Assembly (NCBI GenBank): GCA_964036195.1 | Contig: OZ038459.1 | Location: 5,205,206-5,269,205 of the forward strand | Source of the DNA: Sphaerolaimus hirsutus | Taxonomy: Eukaryota; Nematoda; Chromadorea; Monhysterida; Sphaerolaimidae | Direction: 5' to 3' | DNA length: 64,000 nucleotides | Shown here: one piece after another, positions 47,201-57,466 of the stretch | Numbering within the stretch: position 1 is the stretch's first letter | Layout: every line of letters begins with the position of its first letter | Position numbers and translations under genes: made by a program | The notes under the pieces: generated by a model | Seen by the model: the letters and a program-made list of their open reading frames with translations, nothing else | Databases searched by the model: none | What the model was told of the DNA's origin: nothing

Positions 47201-50200
47201 CGCCAGAGCAAAATGGCGCCGAGCGCCAAAAGCGCCATGGCGCTTTTCTAAACCACGGCGCCAAGCGCCAATGGCGCCAAGCGCCAATGGCGCCAGAGGA
47301 TATTGGCGCCAAGCGCCAATAGCGCCCGCGCCAAAAAATTTTTGCTTCTCATATATGCAGCCATGCTGATGCACTGCTATCAATTTGTTTTTGGCGCAAG
47401 ATACAAGTCAACCGCGGTCACTTTTCTTCTTTTTGTCTTGATATTTTGCAGCTGGGTGTTTGGGCTTAGGTATAGCACACCATCTGTAAAAAGTACTAAG
47501 ATTTTTTAGGTGTTTTTTTTAAATTTACTTTTGGAATTTAGTTGTTTTTCCCAAAAAATAATTTTCAAATGAAGTTTTCAATTTTTTGTGGAATACTTTC
47601 GATTTTTCTACAAGAATATTGCAGTTTCGAGTTTTGCTAGTCACTTTTGAACATAGGATTTTGAGGTTTCAAATTTTGGATTGCCATTGTTGGAATGGCT
47701 TCAGAAAGTGATTCCACACCCTGTAAAATCAAGTGTCAAATGTCAAGAAGTAAATGTGATGTAAAATGACAATCAAAATAAAAAAATAAAAAATTTTGAT
47801 TGAACTTTTGACATTTCGCATGACACTTAACAAAGTTGTATTTATGAAATATTGGATGATGTTTATTACTCAACTTCACACTTTTCAGGGTCCTTTGACC
47901 CTGCTCAAACAAAACTGCAAGGAACGAGCTCAGTATAGCGATTGAACTAAAACCTATGTGAAGAGTGTTACGAGTCCGATGAATAGTCACATAAAGTCTT
48001 ACATAATTCTGATTAGATGGGACAAATGTTGAATACCCATGCAATCACAAGGAAATTGTTTATAAAGTAATCAAGAACAGGGTATATTGATCCGGGAATA
48101 CACTGACAGTAGCATTTATACTTATGTAAATTATACTTAACGGGTCTTTCTGCATAAAATAATGATGAATTTTGAGTAAACTTCTTGGCGCTTTTTTGGC
48201 GCTTTTTAAAACACTAGCGCCAAGCGCCAATGGCGCCACGGCATCATAGCGCCAAGCGCCAAAAGCGCCATGGCGCTTTTCCAAACCCCAGCGCCAAGCG
48301 CCAATGGCGCCACAGCAAAAAGGCGCCAAGCGCCAAAAGCGCCATGGCGCTTTTTGCTTTGGCGCTAGCGCCAGGCGCCAGCGCCATGGCGCTTTTCCAT
48401 CACTACATGCGCTATTACATTAACATACAGATTTTCGTAGCGACTCATTGCGTAAAATACCGTTTGTATTTTGTAATCTACCTAGTTGACATTGAAAATG
48501 CAAACACCAAAACGGCCGTGAAACGTGCAACTTTATATCCGTCCAATTTTAAGCTCACTGTACACATTCCATACCATGTACTACGTACACATTCTACTCA
48601 CGTTTTACGCAGTCTAAAAGTAAAAAATTCCTTTTCCTTTTCTGTACTCAGGCGTGAGTAGAATACAAATACTTTACGTTAACGTTTACATTGAAAAAGT
48701 TCAGTATTTTCAACAACTCTGTTCCGTACACAGTAATTCTACCCGGCGAGCAAGGGTGCGTATCGTCGCTGCAATGCTCGGCAGTCCAGTCGGATGCAAA
48801 GTGCACACTGGGCAAGTGCCAGTGCCCAGATGGATTTCTGTTGGAAGCTGCCACGAGAACCTGTGTGCTGGACAGAGATACAACCTTGGCTGTGAATATG
48901 CCCATTTCTGTACAGTATAGGTGGGTGTGCGGTGTGCCTTGCGAATGTTATTCGAGTTTTTTTTAATTATTTTTAATTTCATATTGTAATTGCTGATAAA
49001 TATGTCACAGGACAACGACAACGATGCAAGCGTCAACGACGAGCAGTAGCACAACGACAATGAGTACCACACCATCGACCAGCGCAACAACCACGCCAAC
49101 CACTACAACTACGACAACAACTGTGCCAACTACGACAACAACTGTACCAACTACGACAACAACAGTGCCAACTACCACAACAACAGTGCCAACAACCACA
49201 ACAACACTGCCAACAACCACAACAACACCACCAACAACCACAACGTTGCCAACAACCACAACAATGCCAACAACCACGACAACAATCCCAACTACGACAA
49301 CAACAGTGTCAACAACCACAACTACAACCACACCTACCACGACCACACCACAGACAACACCTTTAACACAGAGCGCAGGTACAGCTGTGGACACTGTGGT
49401 TGGCAGTATGGTAGACTCTGGGCCTGGACCTGGGCTGGATATTGATGGAAATAGTGAGAATGGAGGTAAATTGTTGTGTTTACCAGGAGTTTGAATTTGG
49501 AGGTTTTTGGATTGGACTCACTTTTGATGGATTGATTTATGATTATTTCATTGGCGAGTCGAAAATGCAGCGTGCATGTCGGTTAATCATTTATATTTAA
49601 ATGGTAAATGGTAATTATCTAACAACAAGTAACATAACTCACACTTATTAACCCCATTAACCCCTTTAATCAACATCCTACTGACACATTCATATAGGAA
49701 TAAATCTCCAGTCAATTTCTGAGCACACGCGAATAGCGAGATCTAGCGACAATGATCTGAAAAAGCGTCGACCAATTTTTTCGGACGTAAGTTTTTGATA
49801 CATTATTTCGTTTTTCACCAGCCTTCTCCCGCGACAAACCGAAAATTTGACACATTTTAGATGATGGCAAAACCGACAGATTGGCAAAGATTAGCAGTAG
49901 CTGATCCACTGAGAACGCCGGCCGGCCATTTTTGTGTCGCTAGCCAAGGGAAATGTGCCGCCGGGTATGGAATTTGCGACGACAATAGTTTCTGCAGGTT
50001 TGGTGGTCGATATATTTACACTTTACAGGCGCCAATTCCGCAGGTGTAGAAGTAAAAGAAAAGCGATTCAGAAGTGAGAAGTGTTTAAAAAGTTATAGGC
50101 AAAGTTAATTTAGGTGTAAGAAGTTTAAAGACGTTAAAAGTTTACCATGCGATTGACTTTTTACTTTCATTTTACTTCTTACTTTTGAATTTACTTTTCT

Positions 50201-53200
50201 TTTCACTTTTCAGTTCTCACTACAGATCTCACTTCTAAAATTACTTCAGCTTTACTTCAACTTTTTACTTCTCATTTCAAAAATGGTTTTTGTCCTCTCC
50301 ACTTGGAATTGACCCCAGATTCTCAAAACAATTGACATTCAATTTCGACACTCAGATGCATCAACAATTTGATACCAGTGAATGGAACCTGCGTCGATCC
50401 ACTGAGTTCATTCAATCAGCAACATTCGACATTGCTCGGCCAACTATCTGGTGCCAGTCCCAGACCCTGTAAAATGTCAAAAGTCATGCAAAGTGTCAAA
50501 AGTCATGTAATATGCCCTGCAAAATGACAACGGTTGCCATTTTGCAGGGCATTTTCATGACTTTTGACACTTTGCATGACATTTGATATTTTACAGGGCA
50601 TTTACAGGGTCCGGGACTGCTCCCTGGCCTTTTTTTGCCTCGCGCCAGGGCGTACAATCCCATGCCAAAATCGATGACATCTTTGGATGGCAGGAAGGGG
50701 GCACACGACCAGAATCAGAGCAAAGCTGACAGGCCAATCCTGGTCCAAACTGGTGAAAATGGCCAGTTATTTGATAGGAACGTGTCAGCCACAGCAATGC
50801 CCGCATTGACTCCACTGTGCAATGGGACTGACAAAGCTTGCCCTCCATTGGCTCAATGTATGGGTGGAATATGCATTTGTCAGACTGGGTGGTTTATGTA
50901 TCAGGTTCGCCAGGCATTGGGATCTTTGTTGATGGCTGTCAGAGCTTTGGAGTTTCAAATTTCGGATTTAGACGTATTTATGCACCGCAGACAGCGCAGT
51001 TTTACGCAACAGCGTGCCAACGCAACACATGTAATGTAGCAAAGTGCGCCGCGCCATAGTGCCATTTGCGCTTGGCGCCCTTTTCCCGTGGCGCCATTGG
51101 CGCCTCGCGTACTACTTCCATGGCGTCCTTGGCGTTTGGCGCCTGGCGCGCAATCCTAAAAGGGCGCCATAACGGCGCCAACATGGTTTCAGGGTGAGTC
51201 GTGTAAAAACGACAAAAATGTTCAAATGAGTGAATCGGAAATCGATTTTCGACTCATATGGCTAACTAAAATGGCTAAAGACAGAAGTCTTGTGTAAACA
51301 GAGTGTGTAAATTGTAAAGTGTCATAAAAAGTGTCAAAAGTCCCGTAAAATGTCAATTATGTTTATTTTTCAATTATGTCAAACATACAGAAATATTTAA
51401 AAAATATAAATATAAAAAAGATTTCATTTTATAGGGCTTATGACATGGCTTTTAACACTTTACAGGCCCTGAGAGTAGCCCCCTGATGTATCCAGTTCTT
51501 TGTTTAATGAGAAGCATAGTTTTCCACTTGAAGCTTTTGAAAAGAATGTCAGCTATAATCAACTTAGGTACTATGCACTTTACACTAAAATCTAAAACAT
51601 ACCATCTGAATAAAAAAACTTAATATTTAAAAACCACATAAATAACACGGCCCTGGACAAAATATAGCCCCCTGCCCACGCACAGGGCGCTTGCCACAAT
51701 CGCTCGGAAGCCTCCAAACTAGCTAGACCCTGTCAATCCACCAGCGACTGTATCCAGCCCAAGATCTGCCTGTCAGGATTGTGTCTGTGCCCAGGTGCCA
51801 CCCCCGGACCCTGTAAAATGTTCTGGAAAATGTTAAATGTCATGTAAAGTGTCAAAAGTCGTGTAAAATGCTCCGAAAATGTCAAATGTACGTAATGCAG
51901 TGTCATAAATACTGTAAAATGCCCACGTTAGCCATCTTCCAGGGCATTCTACATGACTCTCGTTTTGACACTGAACGACATTTGCCATATTTCAACCGCA
52001 TTTTACATGACTTTATACACTCTACATGACATTTTCCATTCCACATGGCATTTTACAGGGTCCGGGAGTGCCCCCAGCTGGCACCTCTGATGGCAAAGTA
52101 GAGATCGGTGCCAGTGATGCCCAGTGCGCCAATGGCCCGCCCATAGCCAGGCAGATTCCTGTGGGCGGTAGGTGCAGCCCGTTTGAGAGTTGCGCTGGCG
52201 GAGCTCAGTGCGTCAATAATTATTGCGCCTGCACTGCTGGTTTGCTTTGTTTTTTGTTGTTGTTTTTTGTCAGAAAGTAACGATGGGAAATCATCCCCCA
52301 GAAAAAAGTGTTTAAATTTTCAAGTGTTTTTTTTCTAACACGACTTTTTGAATTCTTCCCAAAAATTGTTCTATTTTGGATTTTTTGAATCTTCGATTTT
52401 TTCCACTAAATTATTACATTTACGAATTTTTTCGCTGATTTGTTTATTGAGTTTTTGCGGGCTTTCAAAGCTATTACCGCAGGCAAATTTTTGTTCTGTC
52501 ACTGCCATAGATCCATGTGAAACTTATGGTTTGAATCGTGTTTCTGCATTTTACGTGCATTTTTACCAAAAATACACTGAAAACTTTCCAACATTCGAAA
52601 ACGTTTTCGATTTTTTTAGAAAACCATGGATTTTTAGGCGTTTTCTCGGTGGTTAAGCATCAATTCGAATTTTTGTTCGCAATCGTTATCGGCAAGTGTG
52701 ACGAAAATGCACACTGTATTTACAGATACTGAAATAGGTCACCCTGCTTTGGTGACATTTCCTTATCATTTCTTTGCCTTGGGATATCCATTCAAAGGGG
52801 GGGGGGGTATTTCTCACCATTTCCACAACCTTCCACCTCCAATTTTCCTGTTGAAAAAACGTGATTTGTTGTTGCAAATTTACAGTTGGTCATTTCAACG
52901 CTCAGGTTCCGTGGTAAACAGGGGCGTCTGCGAGCAGTCGCCAACGAAATCTTGCCTCGCCGGTCAGGTTTGCGTGGGCGGAGCTTCCTGTCAGTTTGGT
53001 GCGTTCAACTGAAACACTTCACGTTGAGTATTTTACAGCCAATGTGCAATCTAGTGATGGAATGGCGCCATGGCGCTGGCGCTCTTTAATGGCGCCAAAA
53101 GGCGCCAGCGCCCAGCGCCATGGCGGCATTTTCGCTGGCGCTTTTCCATCACTAGTGCAATCCCACAATGTGACAGGAGTGATTAAAATGATGACGAAAT

Positions 53201-56200
53201 TGATAAACCTTGTCACAACCCAGTTCGTCACTTATGCATCCACTTCAAATGTCGGTGGCAAACAACCGAATAGACCACATCAAACAAAAACCACACTCAC
53301 CCCAAACCCCCAGGCATCTGCACGTGTCCCGGCGGCGAGGCACCTATAGCAATCCAAGGCTCTACAAACCTTCAGTGTCCCAGCGGGATCCGACAAAGGG
53401 CCCGACCCGGGGAAAGATGTCTAGAGGGACAGGTGTGCGTGGGCGGCAGCGCGTGCTACATGGGCGTGTGCATGTGCGGCAAGGAACAGAGCATAGTTGC
53501 TGGGTTTTGCAGACCCACTGGTGGACAGGTGTACCCTGGGCAGGCGTGCAATGGGTTAGTTTGGCGGTGGGGTTGCTTTTGGTGGGAATGTTTGGGTTTT
53601 GGGATATTGAGAAATCTGATTTGAGATTTGGGATTGGGAGAAATCAAGACACCCTGATGCTCCATTGTTACTGGGATTTTGGCTCGGTGCCAGTGGTGAA
53701 AGAATGATCAGTTGCTAGTTGCACTCCAGCAAATCATTGGTCCAAATTTCGTGATGAACCACAGCTGCGGAACACAGATTACCTCTAACAAAACCACCAC
53801 AAAAAAACACAACCCCCCAACCCAGGGGCCAAATCTGCCAAGGGGGCTCTTACTGCTCGCCCAGCCTGCAAACCTGCGTATGTCCATCGGGCATGCTGGC
53901 GATCTCTGACAAGTGCACCTCGCCTGACAGCTTGGGCAAGCCGGGCCAATCCTGTGATATTGGAGCAGTGTGCACTGGGGGTGCCACCTGCGACACTGCC
54001 ACTGACAGTTGCGTTTGTAGCTATGGGCAGGTCATTGTTGCTGACAGGTGTGTCACTACTGGCAGCCCAGCTCCTGGCAGTGTGTGCAAGGTGGGTCGGG
54101 TCTGTGGGATGGGTATAGTGAGTTTACTGATCAAATAAAATTGAACTCTGGAGTTTTATTACTCGTTCTTTGAATGAGGCGCTTTAATTTTATATTTTTG
54201 GCAATCAATACATACTGGCAGGGAATTCCATGCGAAAATCCCCCTTCCACTATTCAATAATGAATGATGGAATAAATGATTCTTATTCATATGACAGATA
54301 TATATAATCATTTCATTTTAATTCAGAAAAATAAAATAGAACAACTATACCTACATATTTTCCATCAATCACATCGCAACCTTAAACCTCCAAAAAAAAC
54401 CCTCCACACCCTCCACACAGTCTGGCGAAACCTGTAGCGGGGGTGCAGTGTGCGCCTTTTCATTGTGCCGCTGCCGCAGAGGCCAGACAATCGACGCGGC
54501 CACGATGCAGTGCGAATCCGCCAGCAACCCGGTGTACCCCGGCGCCAGGTGCGGCGGCTCTGTCAGCGGCGCGGCGCAGTGCAGCGGCGAGAGCTTTTGC
54601 GTAGATGGATTGTGCAGGTGTAGGCAAGGTTAGGGTGCTGGTAGGGTTCGAACGGGATCGCGATTCCGGATCCCGAAAACAATCCGGGATTTTGTGGTTC
54701 CGATCCCGATCCCGAAACCTCTATCCCGATCTCAATCCTGAAAGCTCAAAAAAACGATGCCGATCCCCATCCCGAAACCTCAATCCCGATCCCAATCCTG
54801 AAATCTAAAAAAAGAATCCCGATCCCGAAAATCAATCCCATTTGAACCAGGGGTTTCGAATGGGGGGGGGTGGGGGGGGGGTTACCCCCCCCAAACCGCC
54901 CAGCTATCTATCTATCCCGGAGGCCGCTCAGCTATCTATTTATCCCGGAGGCAAAATTTTGAGCTACTACCCCCTAAACCCCCCCCCCCAAATCGCCCAG
55001 CTATCTACCTATCTGGATCGATTTTTGGAAACTATACCCAATTATCGCTCAAATCACTATTTTTCATACTTTTTATAGATTTTCACTTCCAAAATCACGG
55101 TTCTGGTCCCTATTTGCCTATTTTCAGCTATATATGCTCGTGTATTCCCATTTTGAGCCATTTTACACCTACTTTTAGCGATTTTTCTCCCTTTTCTTCT
55201 CTCTATGCCCCGAAAAAGCCTATGTATCGAACCACCACAACCCCCCCAGAAATTTTATCAGCTATCTATCCCTCCAGAGGAGCGATTTGCTATCTATCCA
55301 ACCACTCGGAGGGTCAAAATTTTAGATACCCCTGGTTTGAACCCTCGGCTGGGTTATAAAAATCATTCATTCCATTGATGTGATTGACTATCGCGAGTGA
55401 CTGCATGCTCGCTTTAACGAGATTTACCGGAATCACACATTTGGAGCGGTCTCACGAATGTTTTCCCAAATATTCTTCGACAGTTTTTGGGCAGGAGGGG
55501 GTAAGTAGGGTTCAAACGGGATCCAAATCCTGAGATTTCAATCCTCACAGAAACTTGAAACCCCGATCCTGAAGCAAAAAGTTTAAAAAAAACAATCCTG
55601 ATCCCGATCCCTAAAAGTGAATGTCGTTTAAAGAATACGGGAAGGGTGAGTGGAAACTGGCATTCAGCCAGCAGACACACCATGGCGTTTTTAAAAACTA
55701 TAATTTTCTCTCAACTTGTCCACGCAGGCTTAATCATTCTGAACCGGCAGTGCAGTGTAAAAGAAGACACTGGAGACACAGTGACCCCTGGACAAAGTTG
55801 CGCAGCGGGCCAGAAATGTTCTGGTGGTGCAACCTGTGATGGCAAGTCGTGCGTCTGCCCCCAAGGTTAGGTTTGAAGGAAAACTGTCCTGTGAATTCGT
55901 CCAGGTGCCACTTCCAAACAATGTCAAATGTTATGCAAAGTGTCAAGTAAAATGCCTGTAAAGTGTTTACTGCTCCTTTTATATTTTTCATGACATTTCG
56001 TATGACTTTACACACTTTCCATGGCATATTGCAGGGTCTTGAAGTCCCCTCACTCCACAACCATGCTATATAAATTCATATACATTTGCAGGTTCAATCA
56101 TAGTGGACACAATGTGCATGCGAGCGAAATCCCCAGGGGAACGGTGTTCCCCTGGCACAGACTTTTGTTCTGGCGGCGCCGCCTGCGATGGCCTGTCAGG

Positions 56201-56238
56201 CATTTGCATTTGCCCTCCGGGGACCAGACCTCTGACAG
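35187..56238 (+). CDS. Secreted multi-domain protein with EB/EGF-like cysteine modules and a mucin-like region
   Basis: Exons: 35187-35250, 43822-43938, 44180-44497, 44578-44709, 44776-44870, 45328-45409, 46240-46355, 46829-46957, 48734-48920, 49011-49465, 49698-49786, 49861-49997, 50649-50904, 51668-51794, 52078-52239, 52906-52998, 53314-53554, 53826-54090, 54421-54628, 55728-55865 and 56092-56238. Exon 1 encodes a signal peptide ('MKPLIAISSTLFLLNYVILSK'-type). Most exons encode six- to eight-cysteine modules of the form C-x-C-P-x-G, e.g. 'CSGGATCDGKSCVCPQG', matching EB/EGF-like units of extracellular proteins. One exon is Thr-rich. A basic 'LKKRRP' stretch follows it. Phases fit at nearly every junction; the exon 1 link and the acceptors at 43821 and 45327 are the weakest. 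The 3' end is not defined. Ligand and function are unknown; an extracellular adhesive, receptor or cuticle-associated role is inferred. Confidence 0.75.
36298..40558. mobile_element. 4.26-kb foldback element made of 48-bp repeats
   Basis: The ends are inverted repeats of about 33 bp, beginning TGAAGGGTGTGCTTCTAAAA at the left with the complement at the right; TA flanks both sides. From about 36835 to 39520 there are some 55 tandem 48-bp units (core CAGATCAGTACTTCTTGAAG). From about 39530 to 40140 about 12 units run in the opposite orientation, giving a hairpin. Spaced AGTACCGATCTAC motifs fill the outer parts. The array shows higher-order structure: blocks recur at 384 bp (8 units) and 1680 bp (35 units). 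No transposase. It lies in intron 1 of the cysteine-module gene. Confidence 0.85.
40575..41370. mobile_element. Inverted-repeat element with arms of about 210 bp
   Basis: The left arm (about 40590-40805) includes GTTCGTGCGCGACGATTTT, TTTCTCTACCAACGTG and CTCTTTTATATCC. The right arm (about 41145-41350) has their complements. Between them lie scraps of the TATCTATC and CGGGAT hAT-like families (40861-40970) and a GTGTCAAATGTAAAGT block (40970-41130). Target-site duplication not identified. Confidence 0.6.
41370..43120. other. Intronic AT-rich stretch
   Basis: Inside intron 1 of the cysteine-module gene. There is a C-run at 42507-42522 and no convincing coding or repeat structure apart from short TTGAC motifs near 42710. 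Confidence 0.4.
43130..43556. mobile_element. MITE, CCAAGCCCTGTAAAGTG family
   Basis: GGGCAGTCCCAAGCCCTGTA at the left, inverted TACAGGGCTTGGAATTGCC at the right. The arms are built from GTCAAATGTAAAGT units and their complements, with a second palindrome at 43262-43395 (AAAATAAGATCTGG / TTTCGATCCAAATC). A second, shorter element of the same family follows directly. Confidence 0.75.
43556..43756. mobile_element. MITE, CCAAGCCCTGTAAAGTG family, adjacent copy
   Basis: GGGGGCAGTCCCAAGCCCTG to CAGGGCTTGGGATTGGCACC, same interior vocabulary. It ends about 65 bp before the exon at 43822. Confidence 0.75.
44968..45226. mobile_element. MITE with CTAGTTTTCAT inverted ends
   Basis: ATCCACACAAGCTAGTTTTC and GAAAACTAGTTTGTGTGGCC are inverted, with an inner inverted block (TTCCAATTTGAAAAC / GTTTTCAAATTGGAA). 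It lies in an intron of the cysteine-module gene and is related to 9676-9890. Confidence 0.6.
45475..45891. mobile_element. TA-flanked MITE, CCGTATTACC variant
   Basis: TA|CCGTATTACCTCTAATATA and GGAGGTAATACGG|TA, with interior repeats TACCTTATATTAGAGGG in both orientations. Intronic. The termini resemble the CCGTATTTCC family. Confidence 0.75.
46443..46535. mobile_element. 93-bp TA-flanked MITE, CCGTATTTCC family
   Basis: TA|CCGTATTTCCTCGAAATACC and TTTCGAGGAAATACGG|TA. It is the shortest complete member in the window, intronic, and shows the minimal structure of the family. Confidence 0.8.
47114..48405. mobile_element. hAT-like element, GGCGCC family, long copy
   Basis: Termini TAGTGATGGAAAAAGCGCC and GGCGCTTTTCCATCACTA with perfect 8-bp duplications CATGCGCT (47106-47113 and 48406-48413). 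Subterminal arrays of GGCGCCA / AAGCGCCATGGCGC lie at 47120-47335 and 48185-48400. The 850-bp centre is AT-rich without a transposase and includes an inverted CCCTGTAAAAT-type MITE at about 47715-47900. It sits between two exons of the cysteine-module gene. Confidence 0.88.
49061..49350 (+). repeat. Thr-codon minisatellite encoding a mucin-like segment
   Basis: Imperfect ACAACNACNACTGTGCCAAC repeats (about 30 bp) encode 'TTTTTVPTTTTT' units within the exon 49011-49465. This is a plausible heavily O-glycosylated linker. The complementary strand is open as a Val-rich frame, which is a shadow. Confidence 0.85.
50450..50632. mobile_element. MITE, GACCCTGTAAAATG family, near a splice acceptor
   Basis: GTGCCAGTCCCAGACCCTGT and ACAGGGTCCGGGACTGCTCC form the inverted ends, with TGTCAAAAGTCATGC arms. 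It lies in the intron 49998-50648, with its right end about 16 bp from the acceptor. Confidence 0.7.
51050..51185. repeat. Decayed GGCGCC-family block
   Basis: A cluster of GCGCCA, TGGCGCC and CATGGCG motifs without clear termini, intronic. Confidence 0.5.
51795..52077. mobile_element. MITE that coincides with a whole intron (introner-like)
   Basis: The intron begins GTGCCACCCCCGGACCCTGT right after the exon end and finishes ACAGGGTCCGGGAGTGCCCC CAG right at the next exon. The inverted ends are thus the splice junctions. The arms hold GTGTCAAAAGTC and complements. Removing it joins 'CCA G' to 'CT GGC' in phase, giving the cysteine-module ending 'CLCPAGT'. CCAG on both sides may be the target duplication. 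Confidence 0.7.
53052..53154. mobile_element. 103-bp hAT-like MITE, GGCGCC family
   Basis: TAGTGATGGAATGGCGCC and GGCGCTTTTCCATCACTA with perfect 8-bp duplications GTGCAATC (53044-53051 and 53155-53162). It is the shortest complete copy of the family, in an intron of the cysteine-module gene. Confidence 0.9.
54642..55346. mobile_element. hAT-like MITE, CGGGAT family, split by another element
   Basis: Starts TAGGGTTCGAACGGGATC; its right end GTTTGAACCCT is displaced to 55335-55345 by the 487-bp element inserted at 54848. Interior is ATCCCGATCCCGAAA repeats. The outer duplication (about GTGCTGGT / CGGCTGGG) is weak. Intronic. Confidence 0.7.
54848..55334. mobile_element. hAT-like MITE, TATCTATC family, copy 3
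   Basis: Ends CAGGGGTTTCGAA and GATACCCCTG; flanks ATTTGAAC (54840-54847) and GTTTGAAC (55335-55342), 7 of 8 matching. The target is the terminal repeat of a CGGGAT-family element. The interior is colinear with the copies at 15728 and 20093. Confidence 0.85.
55506..55616. mobile_element. Truncated CGGGAT-family hAT-like MITE
   Basis: Begins TAGGGTTCAAACGGGATCC and carries AATCCTGATCCCGATCCC motifs, then stops without the opposite terminus near 55616. Intronic. Confidence 0.6.
55900..56046. mobile_element. GACCCTGTAAAATG-family MITE remnant filling an intron
   Basis: CAGGTGCCACTTCC and GCAGGGTCTTGAAGTCCCC ends with TGTCAAATGTTATGC arms occupy most of the 226-bp intron 55866-56091. Its ends are 35-45 bp from the splice sites, unlike the exact fit at 51795. 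Confidence 0.55.
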
Positions 56239-57424
56239 GTTAGGAGGTTTGGAGTGCTATTCAATTCAATTCAAATGTTTTATTTGGGAGTGGAAGAGAG
56301 AGTCTTAATTTCAGATCATTCTCCGCCCACGGCTATCCTGGTATCGACGTGCCGCTCCCTCGTGATAGATTTTCTCACGCCTGGAAGTGATAAAAATAAA
56401 AATGGTGTGAATTACATATTATAATGCGTGAGAACAGCATGCGATTCCTCAAGTTTACATGTCGTTTTTCGATAATTCCATGTCGGGCATAACAAGATTG
56501 TTTATATGTTTTTGTGTGAAGTTTTGTAGAGGTTTTGTGTTTTATTGGTATTGTTGTATAATAAATATGTTTAATATGTTTTTGACGATTCTAATGGATT
56601 TGGAAAATAAATGTGAAAGTTGTCGGAAATTTGGGTGGATCATTTACACAAAACAACATGACAAGTTTACCCTTGGTAGTTGGCTGTCCAGTGGTTTGCC
56701 TTCGGGTTTACGGCTCGTCACGTATGCGGCACAACACCACCGTCCTTGACGCCTCTCAGCGCATCGTGCAGTACAGATTCAAGCATGAGCTTGAGTTGTC
56801 CAGCAGTCTACGAGAGGGTGTCTTCAAATTGATCGATTTAGGTGTTCCAGGAAGGTGATGTACCAGTAACAATAATTCTAAATTCCAAATTGACGGGAGA
56901 TGTCATTTATCCCTTTTTACACAGACTGCTACAATTGCACAAAACTGGCGATACATCTGCGATGTATATTTCTGCGCATCTTATACGCCATCCGTCAATC
57001 CGGTATGAGAGTGGCCATGAATTGAAGGTTTGACAGAAGATGGCAGAGTGCCTAATCCTAGCTTCCGATAATGGTTCAGTCTCCCCCCTGATTCAGTACG
57101 TTACACAACCAACCCCAATGGAAATCGACCACGTGCTGGCCGATGACGTGGCCGAGGCTGCAGCAGTAGTGCAGTTACCGCTGTTCACGCAAGACCTCGC
57201 CCAATACGCCACAGTCGAGTTCTCCTGCGGGCTGAGTGATGCTCTCCTGACTGTGCATTTTTTGCCCAGTTGCTAAATGAGCAACAATTCACAGGTTCGA
57301 TTATTTTATACTATCGCTTTTTACGTGGACTTTACTCAAGTGTGTAGCTGGGAAGATTTCCAGCCATTGATCATCACTTTAAGAGCAGAGAACACGTGAA
57401 TTGGTGCACATTTCAACACCCATT
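56239..57424 (+). other. Unassigned stretch with possible exons
   Basis: After the last assigned exon, plus-strand frames at about 56675-56858, 56842-57033 and 57040-57276 look more protein-like than the background ('RIVQYRFKHELELSSSLREG', 'DVPVTIILNSKLTGDVIYPF', 'FTQDLAQYATVEFSCGLSDA'). An acceptor at 56674 would continue the preceding exon in phase 1. I do not recognise the family. They could be the 3' end of the cysteine-module gene, another gene, or a decayed one. Confidence 0.3.
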
Positions 57425-57466
57425 CGGATAGCGATAGGGAGATAGATAATTTTCAAAAGCCGAATA

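Noticed and set aside
49005-49394. Val-rich minus-strand frame
   Set aside because: It is the antisense shadow of the Thr-rich exon of the cysteine-module gene.
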